A DNA stretch of 64,000 bases from Iris pallida. Lineage: Eukaryota; Streptophyta; Magnoliopsida; Asparagales; Iridaceae. A model generated the notes under the pieces. The model worked only from the letters and a program-made list of their open reading frames with translations, was not told the origin of the DNA and did not search any database. The position numbers and the translations under genes are program-made. Below, piece by piece: positions 11,719 through 21,671 of this stretch (positions within the stretch are counted from its first letter, which is position 1; every line of letters starts with the position of its first letter). The stretch is taken from the NCBI GenBank assembly GCA_029216955.1, contig JANAVB010012097.1:156550-220549 (forward strand), in the 5' to 3' direction.

Positions 11719-13363
11719 GCCCTCTTCAAGCCATTCTACCAAAAATGCTGACGAATATCATGATACATCTTCGTGCTACCGGGATGAATTGAATACTGTG
11801 AACTGTGAGCCTCCGTCATGATCTTTTGTCTGATGTCACCACTGGGTACACAAAGACGTCTTCCATGTCGAAGTGTGTCGTCTTCATAAATGCATAACTC
11901 CGTCCTTTGTCATGCTTCATATTCTACCCTAAGCCGCTGAAGCTTGGAATTCGTTGATTGAGCTATCTTGATTCTCTCAAGTATGTTAGACTGAACTAGC
12001 ATACTGGCCATCAATGCCACGTTGGTAGGGAGAACTATCTCTATTCCTATCTTCTGAAGATCTGCTAATAACTCGGGTTGTGCTGTTAGAAAATAAGCTC
12101 CTATTGTTCTACTCAACGCATCTGCAACTATGTTGGCCTTCCCAGGATGATACTGCAGGTTGATGTCATAATCTACTAGTAACTCTAGTCATCTTCTCTG
12201 GTGCATGTTGAGGTCCTTCTGGGTAAACACATACTTGAGACTCTTGTGGTCGGTGAAAATTTCTACTCGATAATATATACAAGTAATACCTCCGAAACTT
12301 GAGTGCAAAAACCACAGTTGCTAACTCCAAGTCACATGTTAGGTAATTCTTCTTGTGATCACGAAGATGACATGATGCGTAGGCTACTACCTTTCATGTG
12401 GCATTAGGACATATCATAATCCCTTACCTAAAGCGTCATAATAAATAAAAAAATCCTCCAGTCATATCTGGAAGCGTCAGAATGGGTGCCGTCATCAATT
12501 CTTGCTTCAACTTCTCGAATGAAATTTGATATTTTGCTGTCCAATTAAACTGTATATCCTTGCGTGTCAACTGTGTCAAGGGAGCTGAAATTCGAGCGAA
12601 CTCTGATATAAATTGTCGGTAATAAGCTACAAATCCTAAAAAACTGCGAACTTCTGCGACGGTGCTAGGTACTGGACATGTCTCTATAGCTACTATCTTC
12701 TCGAGATCCACTTCCACTCCATCTCTAGTGATGATATGACCTAAGTACGAAATATGATCAAGCCAAAATTCACACTTGCTAAACTTTGCGTACAACTAGT
12801 GCTCCCTAAAAATCTGAAGGACTACTCGGAGATGTCGCTCATGCTCTGCTTCACTCTTGCTATAGACTAAGATGTCGTCTATGAACACTATCACGAACTA
12901 ATCCAAATTGGGCATGAATATGCAATTCATGAGATCCATACATACTGCTGGTGCATTGGTCTCTCCGAATGGCATAACGAGAAGCTTATAATGTCCATAT
13001 CTTAATATGTATGTCGTCTTCGGGATATCATGCTCTCTGACTCTGATCTGATGGTACCCTGACCGCAAGTCAACCTTTGAGAATATTGTTGCCCCACTGA
13101 GTTGATAGAATAAATCATCTATCCTAGGCAAGGGATATCTGTTCTTGATTGTTAATGGTACGATAATCAATACATAACCTTGACGTACCATCCTTTTTCT
13201 TTACAAGAAGCATCGGAGCTCCCCAAGGTGATCCACTAGCACGAATAAATTATTTGGTTCTGAGTTCTTCAATCATCTTATACATGATCTCCAATTCTGA
13301 TGGTGCTATTCTGTAGACTCTTTCTGATATCGGTGCCGTACTTGTAATCAAATCAATAGTGAA
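11719..13363 (-). pseudogene. E pol remnant: RT, RNase H and start of integrase
   Basis: Homologous block by block to A1 5900..6360 and 4740..5890. RT segments include [13 protein letters not shown] and [14 protein letters not shown]; then come [11 protein letters not shown], the SFLGF block, RNase H remnants and the RAEVYF-like linker (11910..12116). The frame is broken repeatedly and an AT-rich change has destroyed the region around 12250..12430. Homology stops at about 11728 in the integrase zinc-finger region, where LTR-like sequence begins. E retains the 17 bases that A1 lost near 6020 and so shows the ancestral spacing. Confidence 0.82.
13359..13363. other. Target-site duplication of B, left copy (GTGAA)
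   Basis: GTGAA precedes the TGTAGAAG terminus of B; the right copy at 30416..30420 is GTAAA. A1 has GTGAA at the equivalent place, so the right copy carries the change. Confidence 0.8.
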
Positions 13364-13394
13364 TGTAGAAGCATGAAAAAGAATAATTTTTACT

Positions 13395-13515
13395 ATAGGG
13401 CTTCATGCGGCTCACAAAACACAAGAAGCTTCATGCGGCACAAAACGCAGGAAGCTTCATGCGGCTCAAAATCCCTGGGAGCTTCATGCGGCTCAGGAAG
13501 CTTCATGCAGCCTTA
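13395..13515 (+). repeat. GCTTCATGCGGCTCA repeats at LTR start
   Basis: Short irregular repeats of AGCTTCATGCGGCTCA with spacings of about 18 to 30 bases. The same block lies at 29315..29460 in the other LTR. Confidence 0.7.
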
Positions 13516-13714
13516 TACGGTTCAAAATCCGCCAATACAGCTGGCCATAATTACTCTGACATAAAGACGACAGTTCTGACAGAGATGATGGCTCTGATAT
13601 AAAGACAAGACGTGACATGCTCATAAAAAGACGAGAAAATCGTCATGATATCTGGCACAGTTCACAAGTTCCAAAGGCAGTTCTTTATGCGGATCGCTTA
13701 TGCGACTCTCATCC

Positions 13715-13960
13715 AGCTCGGTTGTGAGACCACTCCCATGCGGCTCGGTCATGAGACCACTCTCATGCGGCTCGGTCATGAGACCTACCTCATGCGGCTC
13801 AGTCATGAGACCACTCTTATGCGGTTATGAGACCTCCCTCATACGGCTCAGTCATGAGACCACTCTTATGCGGCTCGGTCATGAGATAACTTACATATGG
13901 CCCGGTCATGAGATACTCTTTATATGGCTCAGCCAGGATGCATCATTCATGCGGCTCGCC
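13715..13960 (+). repeat. 27-bp ATGCGGCT minisatellite in B 5' LTR
   Basis: About nine units of roughly 27 bases, each beginning ATGCGGCTCGGTCATGAGAC, with some shortened. Because 27 is a multiple of three, open frames appear on both strands (for example 13621..13806 and 13700..13969) without coding meaning. The same array is in the right LTR and inside intron 1 of the antisense gene. Confidence 0.88.
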
Positions 13961-14107
13961 ATAGAATAGCAGTTGAGACACGTGGCAGAAATTGACCTAG
14001 TCTTAACAGTTCGGATTTAGTACAACAAAGTGATCATGATCAATCTTAACCAATCTCTAGCTTTCCACTTCTCAAGGCACAGTTACAAGGATGTGGCCCA
14101 AAATTAG

Positions 14108-14115
14108 CCACGTGG
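14108..14115 (+). promoter_or_regulatory. G-box (CCACGTGG) in B 5' LTR
   Basis: A perfect palindromic CCACGTGG lies about 40 bases before the TATA box. The right LTR keeps it at 30052..30059, and the C LTRs have CCACGTGG at 38933..38940 and 54981..54988. G-boxes bind bZIP and bHLH factors in plants; a regulatory role here is inferred. Confidence 0.5.
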
Positions 14116-14154
14116 ATGTACACCCCCATTACTAATGAAATTCCTATAAATAGC

Positions 14155-14162
14155 AAGGTGAT
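14155..14162 (+). promoter_or_regulatory. TATA box of B 5' LTR
   Basis: TATAAATA precedes a purine- and CA-rich leader. It lies 285 bases before the gag-side ATG. The right LTR has CAATAAATA at the same place, so its first base is mutated. C has the same TATAAATAGCA on its own sense strand. Confidence 0.65.
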
Positions 14163-14452
14163 ATTCCCTTGTACACACACGAAGACACACAGAGACATAC
14201 AGAGAGAGAGAGCATTTCTTTGCCAGAGTCGAGGTTGCGTTCGATCGTCTAAGGATTAAGACAGAGTTGATACCACTTTCTTGAGCCTCTACCGTTACCC
14301 TCCAGAATCAAAACTAAATAATTGTACTTAGATTGTTTTTCCTAGGTTTTGTTTCTAGGCTCTCTTTTATACGAGAGAGTTTGTAATTGTGAGTTATTGT
14401 TCAGTCCTCCTATAAAACTGTTCTGTTCTACGACAATCAATGGCAAACACGA

Positions 14453-14471
14453 TGGCGACTCTGCTGGGGAC
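14453..14471 (+). other. B primer-binding site
   Basis: TGGCGACTCTGCTGGGGAC starts three bases after the LTR end. C has the same site at 53980..53998 with one change. It looks like the complement of a tRNA 3' end; Ogre elements are reported to use tRNA-Arg and this may be the same, but I cannot verify that here. The site is inside the first coding frame. Confidence 0.75.
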
Positions 14472-14847
14472 TAACTTCTCCACTGCTGAGAAGTTGGTGA
14501 TGCAATCGAACGTAGCCAAACTCGGCTCCACGCAACAGATGCTGGTTGTTCGCTTCGACCAGCAAGCATTTGAAGAGATGTTCTTCGAGGGGAGCGCTAG
14601 CCCCATCCAGAAGCGAGCCGACCCAAAAAAGGCCCACAGGGAGTGGATGCCCAAAATCGTTTTCCCTTCCCAAGCTCTGGAAGAAGTATTCTTTGCAGCC
14701 CAAGACGGCGAAGAAGACGCACATGCGGCCCCACTTCAGGCCGCAGAGGACCCTGCTGCCCCCAAGTCCGGTAAAAAAAATACTACGATGCTGGACTTGA
14801 GGGAGCAAATGGGAACTCTATACGGTCTAGGAAGAAGTCGCATAAGG

Positions 14848-14998
14848 GTGCCAGCCGCATGCAGAAGGCTCATGCGGCCACCAATCCCAGCCGCATGCAG
14901 AAGGGTCATGCGGCTACCAATCCCAGCCGCATGCAGAAGGCTCATACGGCCATCAATCCCAGCCGCATGCAGAATGCCTATGCGACCACCAATCCCAG
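14848..14998 (+). repeat. 36-bp in-frame repeat inside B ORF1
   Basis: Four copies of a 36-base unit (AGCCGCATGCAGAAGGCTCA plus 16 bases) encode a 12-residue peptide beginning SRMQKAHAA. Each unit holds the octamer AGCCGCAT, its complement or a near relative, the same core as the LTR and intron minisatellites. Confidence 0.85.
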
Positions 14999-16103
14999 TC
15001 GTCGACCATCTTCCTTATACGGCTCTGGTTCAGTCTTCGACCGCCTCTCATGTGGTCCTAACATCAGAAGCTCTAATAAGAATATGCCAGATTCTATACG
15101 GCACAGTTTGGACTCTTCCTACTATGCGCCCTCGGGTGCTAGAGTGGAAAAGTCTAGGACAGTACGGGCTCGTCGAGCTCAGTCAGCTGTCCCAACCTCT
15201 GACCATCAGAGAGTCCCGCTAACTGTTATGCAGGCCTCTGATGGAAAGTTGTATAGAACCGCCCGTGTCCAGCCTCCGGCAGCAAACAGACAGGGTGGTT
15301 CCCAAGCGTCTCCTAATAATAATTGAGGACAAGTGCTTTTACTAACCCCGCATCAGGGAGCAAACATGATACCAATGCACTCGTACGCTCGAGATTCTCG
15401 AGCCCACAAAACGAGTGTAAAGGTTGATCAAGATGTACTTGACTTGCAAGATTTAATTCTTCACAAGTACAAGAAAAGAGAAAAAACCTTGGTGTGCAAA
15501 GAGTCCTTCCATGGACATCATTGCACTCAAGTCATTGTCAACTGCTGCTGCAACAAGACAGCAGTACAAGAGGACCGACAGTCCGTCTTCCAACGACTGC
15601 AGCAGCCAGGACCGGTCCTAGAACAAAGCTCGAAAGACGAGGCGCTTCCTTACGCCTCCTGTAACTCTGCCCGGAAGGTCCTTATTAGTAAAGGAGGGAA
15701 GAAAATAAATACCTCTAGCCCGATGATCTCAATCAGTACGACCAAGAAACTCTCATCTAAGCGGTTGTCCACAGCAGTCACAATAGAGGTTTATCAAGGT
15801 ACCCGCCCTAAGACAAAATCTTTAGCACTTGGGGATTCGTCATCTACATCCATAGGGGTAGTTGAAGCTGGGGGTAGCACTCTTTGGGACATCCACAACA
15901 ATCCGGTGTTCTAAAAAGAAGAACCAGGGGAAACAATCCCCCTAATAGATGCAGCAGGTTCTGACGTCCACAAGTCCCAAGACGAGGCAACCTCCTATTC
16001 AGGGGGTGGCACTTCTTCCGAATCCAAACTAGAGAAGAATATTCCCACATACCTCGACGATTTCTCCGTACAAGGGTATGATTCGGAGGGTACATCTTCT
16101 ACA

Positions 16104-17524
16104 GTGCCTTCCTCTTCTCCTTACGTGAAGATAGTATTCATGACTGAGAATGTTCAAGACGGTCCCAGTGATCGGCAGCGCCTCGACACTCTCAAGGATA
16201 TACTTTATACCTTGGTTAAGTCAGTGGAAGAGATCAAGGCGGCCCTACCGGCTCTACAAGCAAGGATACCTGGTCAAACAAGCTTGGGTGCCACCGCCAA
16301 TGCGGACTCAAACACGACGGCACCAACCCCGGGCGACAATCCATCGGAGTATCGGCTCCCACTGCTGCAGAAGAGGCCAGAAAGGTGAGAAGAGAAGTCT
16401 AGGAGCTCCGGGCAATGTTTTACGCCCGAGAAACCTCTCAGGACCTCAGGATATGACAGCCGTATCCCGCTGCATGGAGAGATGTCCCCTTCCCTCCACG
16501 ATACAAACCATTCAACATTCATCCATATGATGGGAAGACCTCTGCAAGCCGGTACATGACCTACTTCGAGGTCACAACAGAACATCTGCCACATGATGGC
16601 GCCATCCTCATGAGCTTGTTCATTGGGGCATTAGTGGGGGTCACATTCGATTGTTACCGCAACTTGTCGGATAACTACATCCATTCCTTCGCTGGCTTCA
16701 AACATATGTTCTTAGAGAGGTTCTATAAGGTAGGACAAGATGTGACAAAGTCAACCCTCATGGACATTGTCTAAGAGGAAAAAGAGCTGACGAGGAACTA
16801 TATTGAGCGGTTTCGCCAAACTGCGATGAAATTGCCATCCGGTAACCCGGACTCTTCTTTAATTGATATTTTCCAAAAGAGGCTGCTTCCCACAATCAGC
16901 CTCTGGATGGACGAAAGTCAATTTAAAGACTGGAAGACCTTCATCATCAGCACCACTAGCACAGAAGCAAAGCTGAAGAAGGCTCGCCAACTAGGACTGC
17001 ATATCTTGGATGAAGAGGATAAGGGCAAACGCCCTAATACCAACAACAACAACAACAATGGTAATTCCTCTAACAATCGAGACACCAAAGGCAAACAGGC
17101 TATGGTGGCCGATACAGTCCAGAAGCCTGAGCCAAAGCAGGCAGAGAAGCAGTGGCCTCAGGTGACTTACTCCTTCGAGGATAGCCATGCCAAGCCCATC
17201 TTTGACATGCTCTTGCAAGGAGATAGAATTCAACTCCCTCCGCCGAGACGTGAACCTCGACCTACAGAGATGGAGAGCCTGAAGTACTGTCACTTCTACC
17301 GCTACGTCCACCATGCTACTCAAGACTGCTTCCAATTAAAGTGGTACATCCAGAACCTCATCGATTCCAAGGCTCTGGCCATTAATTTCGAGGAGGTAAC
17401 CATGGCTGCCAATATGGTGTCAGTCCAATTCGGCAACTTCCCTCCAACGAAGACTCAAGATGGCGTAGTACCCATCCCCCGAGAAACAATGGAGGTCACC
17501 AATCTTCCACCTCCCCGAGACTAG
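16104..17524 (+). pseudogene. B gag with zinc knuckle variant
   Basis: The first part (16104..16388) is a predicted helical segment with DRQRLDTLKD and VEEIKAALPALQ. The capsid core follows from about 16500 with PYDGKTSASRYMTYF, LFIGALVGVTFDCYRNL and FKHMFLERFYKVGQD, matching retrotransposon gag proteins. A TAA near 16772 and frame changes break it. The C-terminal part contains NNNNNNGNSSNN and the knuckle CHFYRYVHHATQDC, spaced C-x2-Y-x4-H-x4-C. In C the second position is His, giving the CHHC pattern, so B has lost a zinc ligand. The product would assemble particles and bind RNA. Confidence 0.8.
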
Positions 17525-17566
17525 ACGACTGGACTGGTTCCCCTCACTACGTCAAGAGGAGAGGTC

Positions 17567-18505
17567 ATGTGGGTCCACCCGGACTTGGTGCCTGAAATAA
17601 CTCAGTCAGCATCATCCCCTACCAGCAAGAAGCAGGACAAGAAGACTAAGTCCTGCCACACAATTTCAGCCGATATCGAAGAAGCGAGAACTATCGTTAC
17701 CCGGTCCGGTACACAATCTCAACCTACGCCGGGTAACTCGGCTGAAGAACGTCAGCTGGCCACTGCTGATGCCCCAGGACCTTCTCAGCCTCTACCGGCC
17801 GATACGCCTAAGCCAAAGGAGACCCGCTTCGACAAGCCGCTCCGTAAAAACGTACCTCAAGGGCTGGAGAGGCCGTACAATTTTGACATCCTGGCACAAT
17901 TGGCCAATACACCAGCTAAATTGTCATTATATGAGCTCTTGAGGCTTTCCAAGGACGTTTGCGTTGCACTGAGCGAAGCACTCCAGAATGTCGACACGTA
18001 TTTGGCTCAGGTAAAGCTTACGAAAGAGAGCTTGCCAGCAGATCTCCAGGACATCGCTTGTACAGGTACAATTTCCAATATTGTGTTCCCTCCACAGGAT
18101 ATGCTCTTCAAAACCAACCTGTACTATCGCCTCCTGTATTACACTGGATACGTCGACGACATCAAGGTGGATCGGATGCACGTTGATGCCAGTTTTTCAA
18201 TAAGTATCCATTCTTATGCATCGGCTGATACCTACCAGCACCGCCATCAGTGGTTTCAATTCAGGGATAAGCTACCCTATTGGAAAGATTCGCCTAAAAT
18301 GCTAAATTGGCGACCTTCAGTCGGAAGTGACTTGCTATGTCATAGACACAGAGACGTCCTACAATATTCTTCTAGGGCATCCGTAGATACACGATTATAT
18401 GATCGTGTCTTCCACATTGCACCAGTGCTTCAAATATGTCGACAAGCATGGCTTCGTAAAGACGAAATTCACCGAAATCGATCCGTTCAAAGGGGTTGAA
18501 TCCTA
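17567..18505 (+). pseudogene. B protease region
   Basis: This frame holds RPYNFDILAQLANTPAKLSL and YELLRLSKDV, then an aspartic-protease domain. In C the active site reads MHIDPGSSISI, a DPG triad in place of DTG or DSG; in B the same place reads MHVDASFSISI, losing the glycine. The flap and core (FRDKLPYWKD, then a TSYNILLG-like end in C) have shifted frame in B. Its job would be polyprotein processing; this copy is dead. Confidence 0.72.
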
Positions 18506-19760
18506 CTATTCGGATTCTTGTTTGTAAGAGAAATCAAAAAGGTACTTGATCAAAGAGGATGCTAAAGAGCAGACGGAGGCTACAATGGGATCAGAAGAAT
18601 CTCTGAAGATCCATCTCCAGCCCCACAAACCAGGCAGAACTGTACCTCTTGTAGTCACTCTGCGTAAATAAGCAACTAGTCTCCCAGTGCTCACCGCACA
18701 AAAGGAGCAGATGGTTATTCGACTTCCAAGGTCTATCAAAGGGCCGAGACCTACTGGGGAGCCGCTGACAATCAGACTGCCAAGAGTCGGCCAACAACAA
18801 TCAAAAGAGATCAATCCTTCTGTTAAGCCGATGCTCATTCGTCTTCCCAGGATAAGTCGATAGCCAAGCGCTAAGCCAGGGACCACTAGTGAGCCAACCA
18901 CTCCACGTCCAGCACCAAGCGCTAAGCCAGGGACCACTAGTGCGCCAACGACCCCACGTTCAATGCCACCAGTAGGACCCTTGCTGATCAAACTGCCCAG
19001 GTCATCCTTCCAGTCTTCATTAATACAGACGGTGGCTGAAGAAGAGTTAGAGCTAGCCAAATATGTGGCTGCACACACTGATGTTCCTTCTGCTGATGCT
19101 GTAATCCCACCAGAAAAGATACCTTATTTTATCAATAAAGGGCTATCTTTGAACTACCTCGACCTTAACAAGCTCCGTATAATGTATGCTATGGAACACG
19201 GTATAGGCACCAACTTACACACACAAGTAACGAATGTTTATATCACGAACCAACTTACTCCCGTGGAAGGCGCTTGCTTCATAGTCGAGGGAGAAGGTCA
19301 CCCAATCATCTTCGGCCGAAAGAATGGTCAACAGTCCTTCAGGCCAGGGGAAGTTGATCTCGAACCCGACACCGGGAGACTGCCTCTTTATCTATATAAC
19401 TCCCGCTCCAAGTACCTCATGCAAAAATAGGGGTATGATATGGAAACTACGTTAGGCTTGAACTATGGCACCGGCCGACAATTACCCTTACAATTTCCAG
19501 TCCCGGCTGGAAAACCACGGGATTATTACAATAAGACCATGCGTGGTCTAGGCTATGTTACACCTGCAACAACTCCGGAGAGCTCAGATGAGGAATGCGA
19601 ATGGCATTCACATTCGACTGGTTCACCCACTTCCGATTCGGATGACAGCATCGGGGACGTATTCAGGCAAGCTTGGTCTGTCAACATGGCATTTGCTGAC
19701 ACCTACAAAGAAGACGAAGACGTACCCGAACTTCTCGAGTTAGAGCCTTGGGTCCAATAG
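18506..19760 (+). pseudogene. B linker between protease and RT
   Basis: The first part has the tetrapeptide-like motif RLPR three or four times (VIRLPRS, TIRLPRV, LIRLPRI, LIKLPRS) between 18710 and 19000, interrupted by a TAG and a 51-base tandem duplication (18864..18965). The second part (18963..19430 and 19440..19760) reads VTNVYITNQLTPVEGACF, GHPIIFGRKN and an acidic Ser-rich tail with SSDEECEWHSHS. C and D have the same order. I do not recognise a domain; it is a conserved, lineage-specific spacer. Confidence 0.65.
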
Positions 19761-19820
19761 TTAGATGCACAATAGAAGAAGCATTTCGAACAAAGAGATC
19801 CCCCTACCAAAGATGAGGTT

Positions 19821-20705
19821 ATGCAAGTTGACATTGGCGACGAATCCTCTCCAAAGCCAATCTTCGTCAGCAAAAGCCTGACAGACGAAGAGCGGGAATC
19901 GCTATTACAACTCGTCAGAGAGTACATTTACGTATTCGCCTGGAGCTATGAAGACATGTCAGGGCTAAACCTCGAGGTTGTACTCCATAAGCTCAACATT
20001 CATCCGTACACAAAGCCGGTCGAGCAACAGCAACGACGGTTCCGCCCAGATATCATAAATTCTATCGAAGTTGTGGTCAACAAACTAATAGCCAGCAGCT
20101 TCATCTGTGAGGAACAACATCCCGATTGGGTCGCCAACATAGTACCGGTCCTCAAGAAGAATGGAAAGATCCAAATTTGCAACGACTTCCGGAATCTGAA
20201 CGAAGCATGTCCTAAAGATGAGTTTCCTCTTCCTATTACGGACATAAAGATTGACAACACATGTGGCTTTGAGCGCATGTCATTCATGGATGGCTTCTCA
20301 GGATACAACCAAATCAAGATATTTCTTGACGACGAAAAGTATACATCATTTCGAACGCCAATTGGTGGGTACTGCTACACAGTCATGCCCTTTAGTTTAA
20401 AGAATATCGGTACCACATATCAACGAGCTATGAGTGTCATCTTCAGAGATCACCTGAGTAAGACAGTAGAATGTTATGTCGATGACATAGCTGTCAAAGC
20501 CCGTTCTAAGGAAGATCATCTGCACGATCTGAGGACAATATTCGACCTGATGCGAGCACACAACTTGAAGATGAATCCCACAAAATCCTTCTTGGGTGTA
20601 TCTAGTAGAAAATTCTTGGGTTTTATCATTACCGCCCAGGGAATCCATATAGACCATGAGAAGACGAAGGCAATCATGGAGATGGGTCCCCCGAAAAATC
20701 TCTGA
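19821..20705 (+). pseudogene. B reverse transcriptase
   Basis: A clean frame of about 294 codons up to a TGA at 20703. RT blocks are in order: VNKLIASSFICEEQHPDWV, VPVLKKNGKIQICNDFRNLN, FMDGFSGYNQI, FRTPIGGYCYTVMPFSLKN, and the catalytic YVDD in VECYVDDIAVK, followed by FLGFIITAQGI. Asp in FMDGF and the two Asp of YVDD are present. This is the best-preserved domain of B. RT copies the RNA in cytoplasmic particles. Confidence 0.9.
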
Positions 20706-21345
20706 GAACTCAGAGGCCTTCAAGGGAGGCTCGCTTATATCAGGAGGTTTTTCTCTAACCTCTTCTGGCGATGTCAACCCTTCACACACCTCATGAAGAA
20801 AGGCGTCTCCTTCATATGGAACGAGGAGTGCCAACGTGCATTTGACAACATTAAAGAATATCTGTCGAACCCTCCAGTCCTGATGGCCCCAGTTGCTGGA
20901 AAGCCATTTTTGCTCTATGTGCGAGCGATAGAGCATTCCCTCGGTGCTCTACTAGCACAAAATAATGATGCGGGGGCATGAACAAGCTATCTATTATCTC
21001 AGCCGAATGATGATAGGGCCTGAGCATAGATACACCGTCGTAGAAAAGGAATGTCTCGCCTTGGTGTTTGCTATCCAGAAAATGCGATACTATGTTACAG
21101 GATAGACCATCCATGTTATATCACGAGTCAACCCTCTCAGGGTCCTCATGACCAAACCAGGCGCACTTAGCTCTCGTCTTGCTACCTGGACGATATTATT
21201 GTCCCCCTACCACATGATCTTCGTCCCACAAAAGGCTGTTAAAGGACAAGCTCTGGCAGACTTTTTGACGGCCCATCCAGGTTCAGAGTCAACCAGAATA
21301 TATAAAAAAATCCCGGACGAGGTCGTAAATTCAAATATAGCTTCC
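20706..21345 (+). pseudogene. B gypsy-type RNase H, catalytically degenerate
   Basis: Directly after RT the tether begins ELRGLQGRLAYIRRFF, then the RNase H fold starts with FLLYVRAIEHSLGALLAQ. Active elements such as A1 have YCDAS here; B and C have YVRAI or YVRAM, so the first catalytic Asp is gone. The later TDHKSL block is replaced by SRVNPLRVL. B also has a frameshift near 20975. In Tat/Ogre elements this domain is known to be inactive because a second RNase H took over. Confidence 0.8.
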
Positions 21346-21660
21346 CATGATACCGTCTGGCGAATGTTCATCGACGGTGCTTCAAGTACCGGGCCCAAGG
21401 GCAACATCGTCATTGGGGTCAGAGTGGTACTGATTTCTCCCTCTGACTTGGTGATCAATCGGGCATACTCACTCACGGAACCTTGTTCAAACAACGTGGC
21501 CGAGTACAACGCCTTGGTCATCGGCCTCCGACTTCGAAGGAACTGGGGGTAGAGTACCTGGAAGTATATGGCGATTCACAGTTAATCGTCAATCAGATCC
21601 GGGGCTCATATAAAGTTCGCCATGAAGACATGATCCTCTAACATCAGATAGCAATCGCCA
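21346..21660 (+). pseudogene. B archaeal-type RNase H (aRNH)
   Basis: The block WRMFIDGASSTGPKG, ISPSDLVINRAYSL, NNVAEYNALVIGL and, after a frame change near 21550, YGDSQLIVNQI is the second RNase H. Asp in FIDG, Glu in AEYNA and Asp in YGDS are at the catalytic positions, so the active site is retained while the fold is frameshifted. This domain marks the Tat/Ogre lineage. It would degrade RNA in the RNA-DNA hybrid. Confidence 0.82.
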
Positions 21661-21671
21661 TCATCACGTCC

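Larger units (their letters stand above)
13364..14449 (+). repeat. B 5' LTR
   Basis: Starts TGTAGAAGC and ends GGCAAACA. It matches 29284..30415 with many substitutions and is about 46 bases shorter, mainly in the minisatellite. It contains ATGCGGCTC repeats, a G-box, a TATA box and an initiation codon in its last ten bases. Confidence 0.9.
14440..15914 (+). pseudogene. B ORF1 / N-terminal extension of gag
   Basis: The frame opens with ATG at 14440, inside the last ten bases of the LTR, and reads through the primer-binding site, giving MANTMATLLGTNF. The C element shares this start. A frameshift near 14830..14860 moves the reading into a frame with four copies of a 12-residue repeat, then a region with SVFDRLS, then a stop before 15333, after which Ser- and Lys-rich sequence continues to 15914. 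The order matches C 52692..54011. Ogre elements are known to have an ORF of unknown function before gag; this is probably the same. No catalytic motif is visible. Confidence 0.68.

Noticed and set aside
13700..13969. ORFs of regular 9-residue repeats (also 28103..28603 and 29461..29913), possible repeat proteins
   Set aside because: They follow the 27-bp minisatellite, open on both strands and in several frames, and exist only because the unit is a multiple of three.
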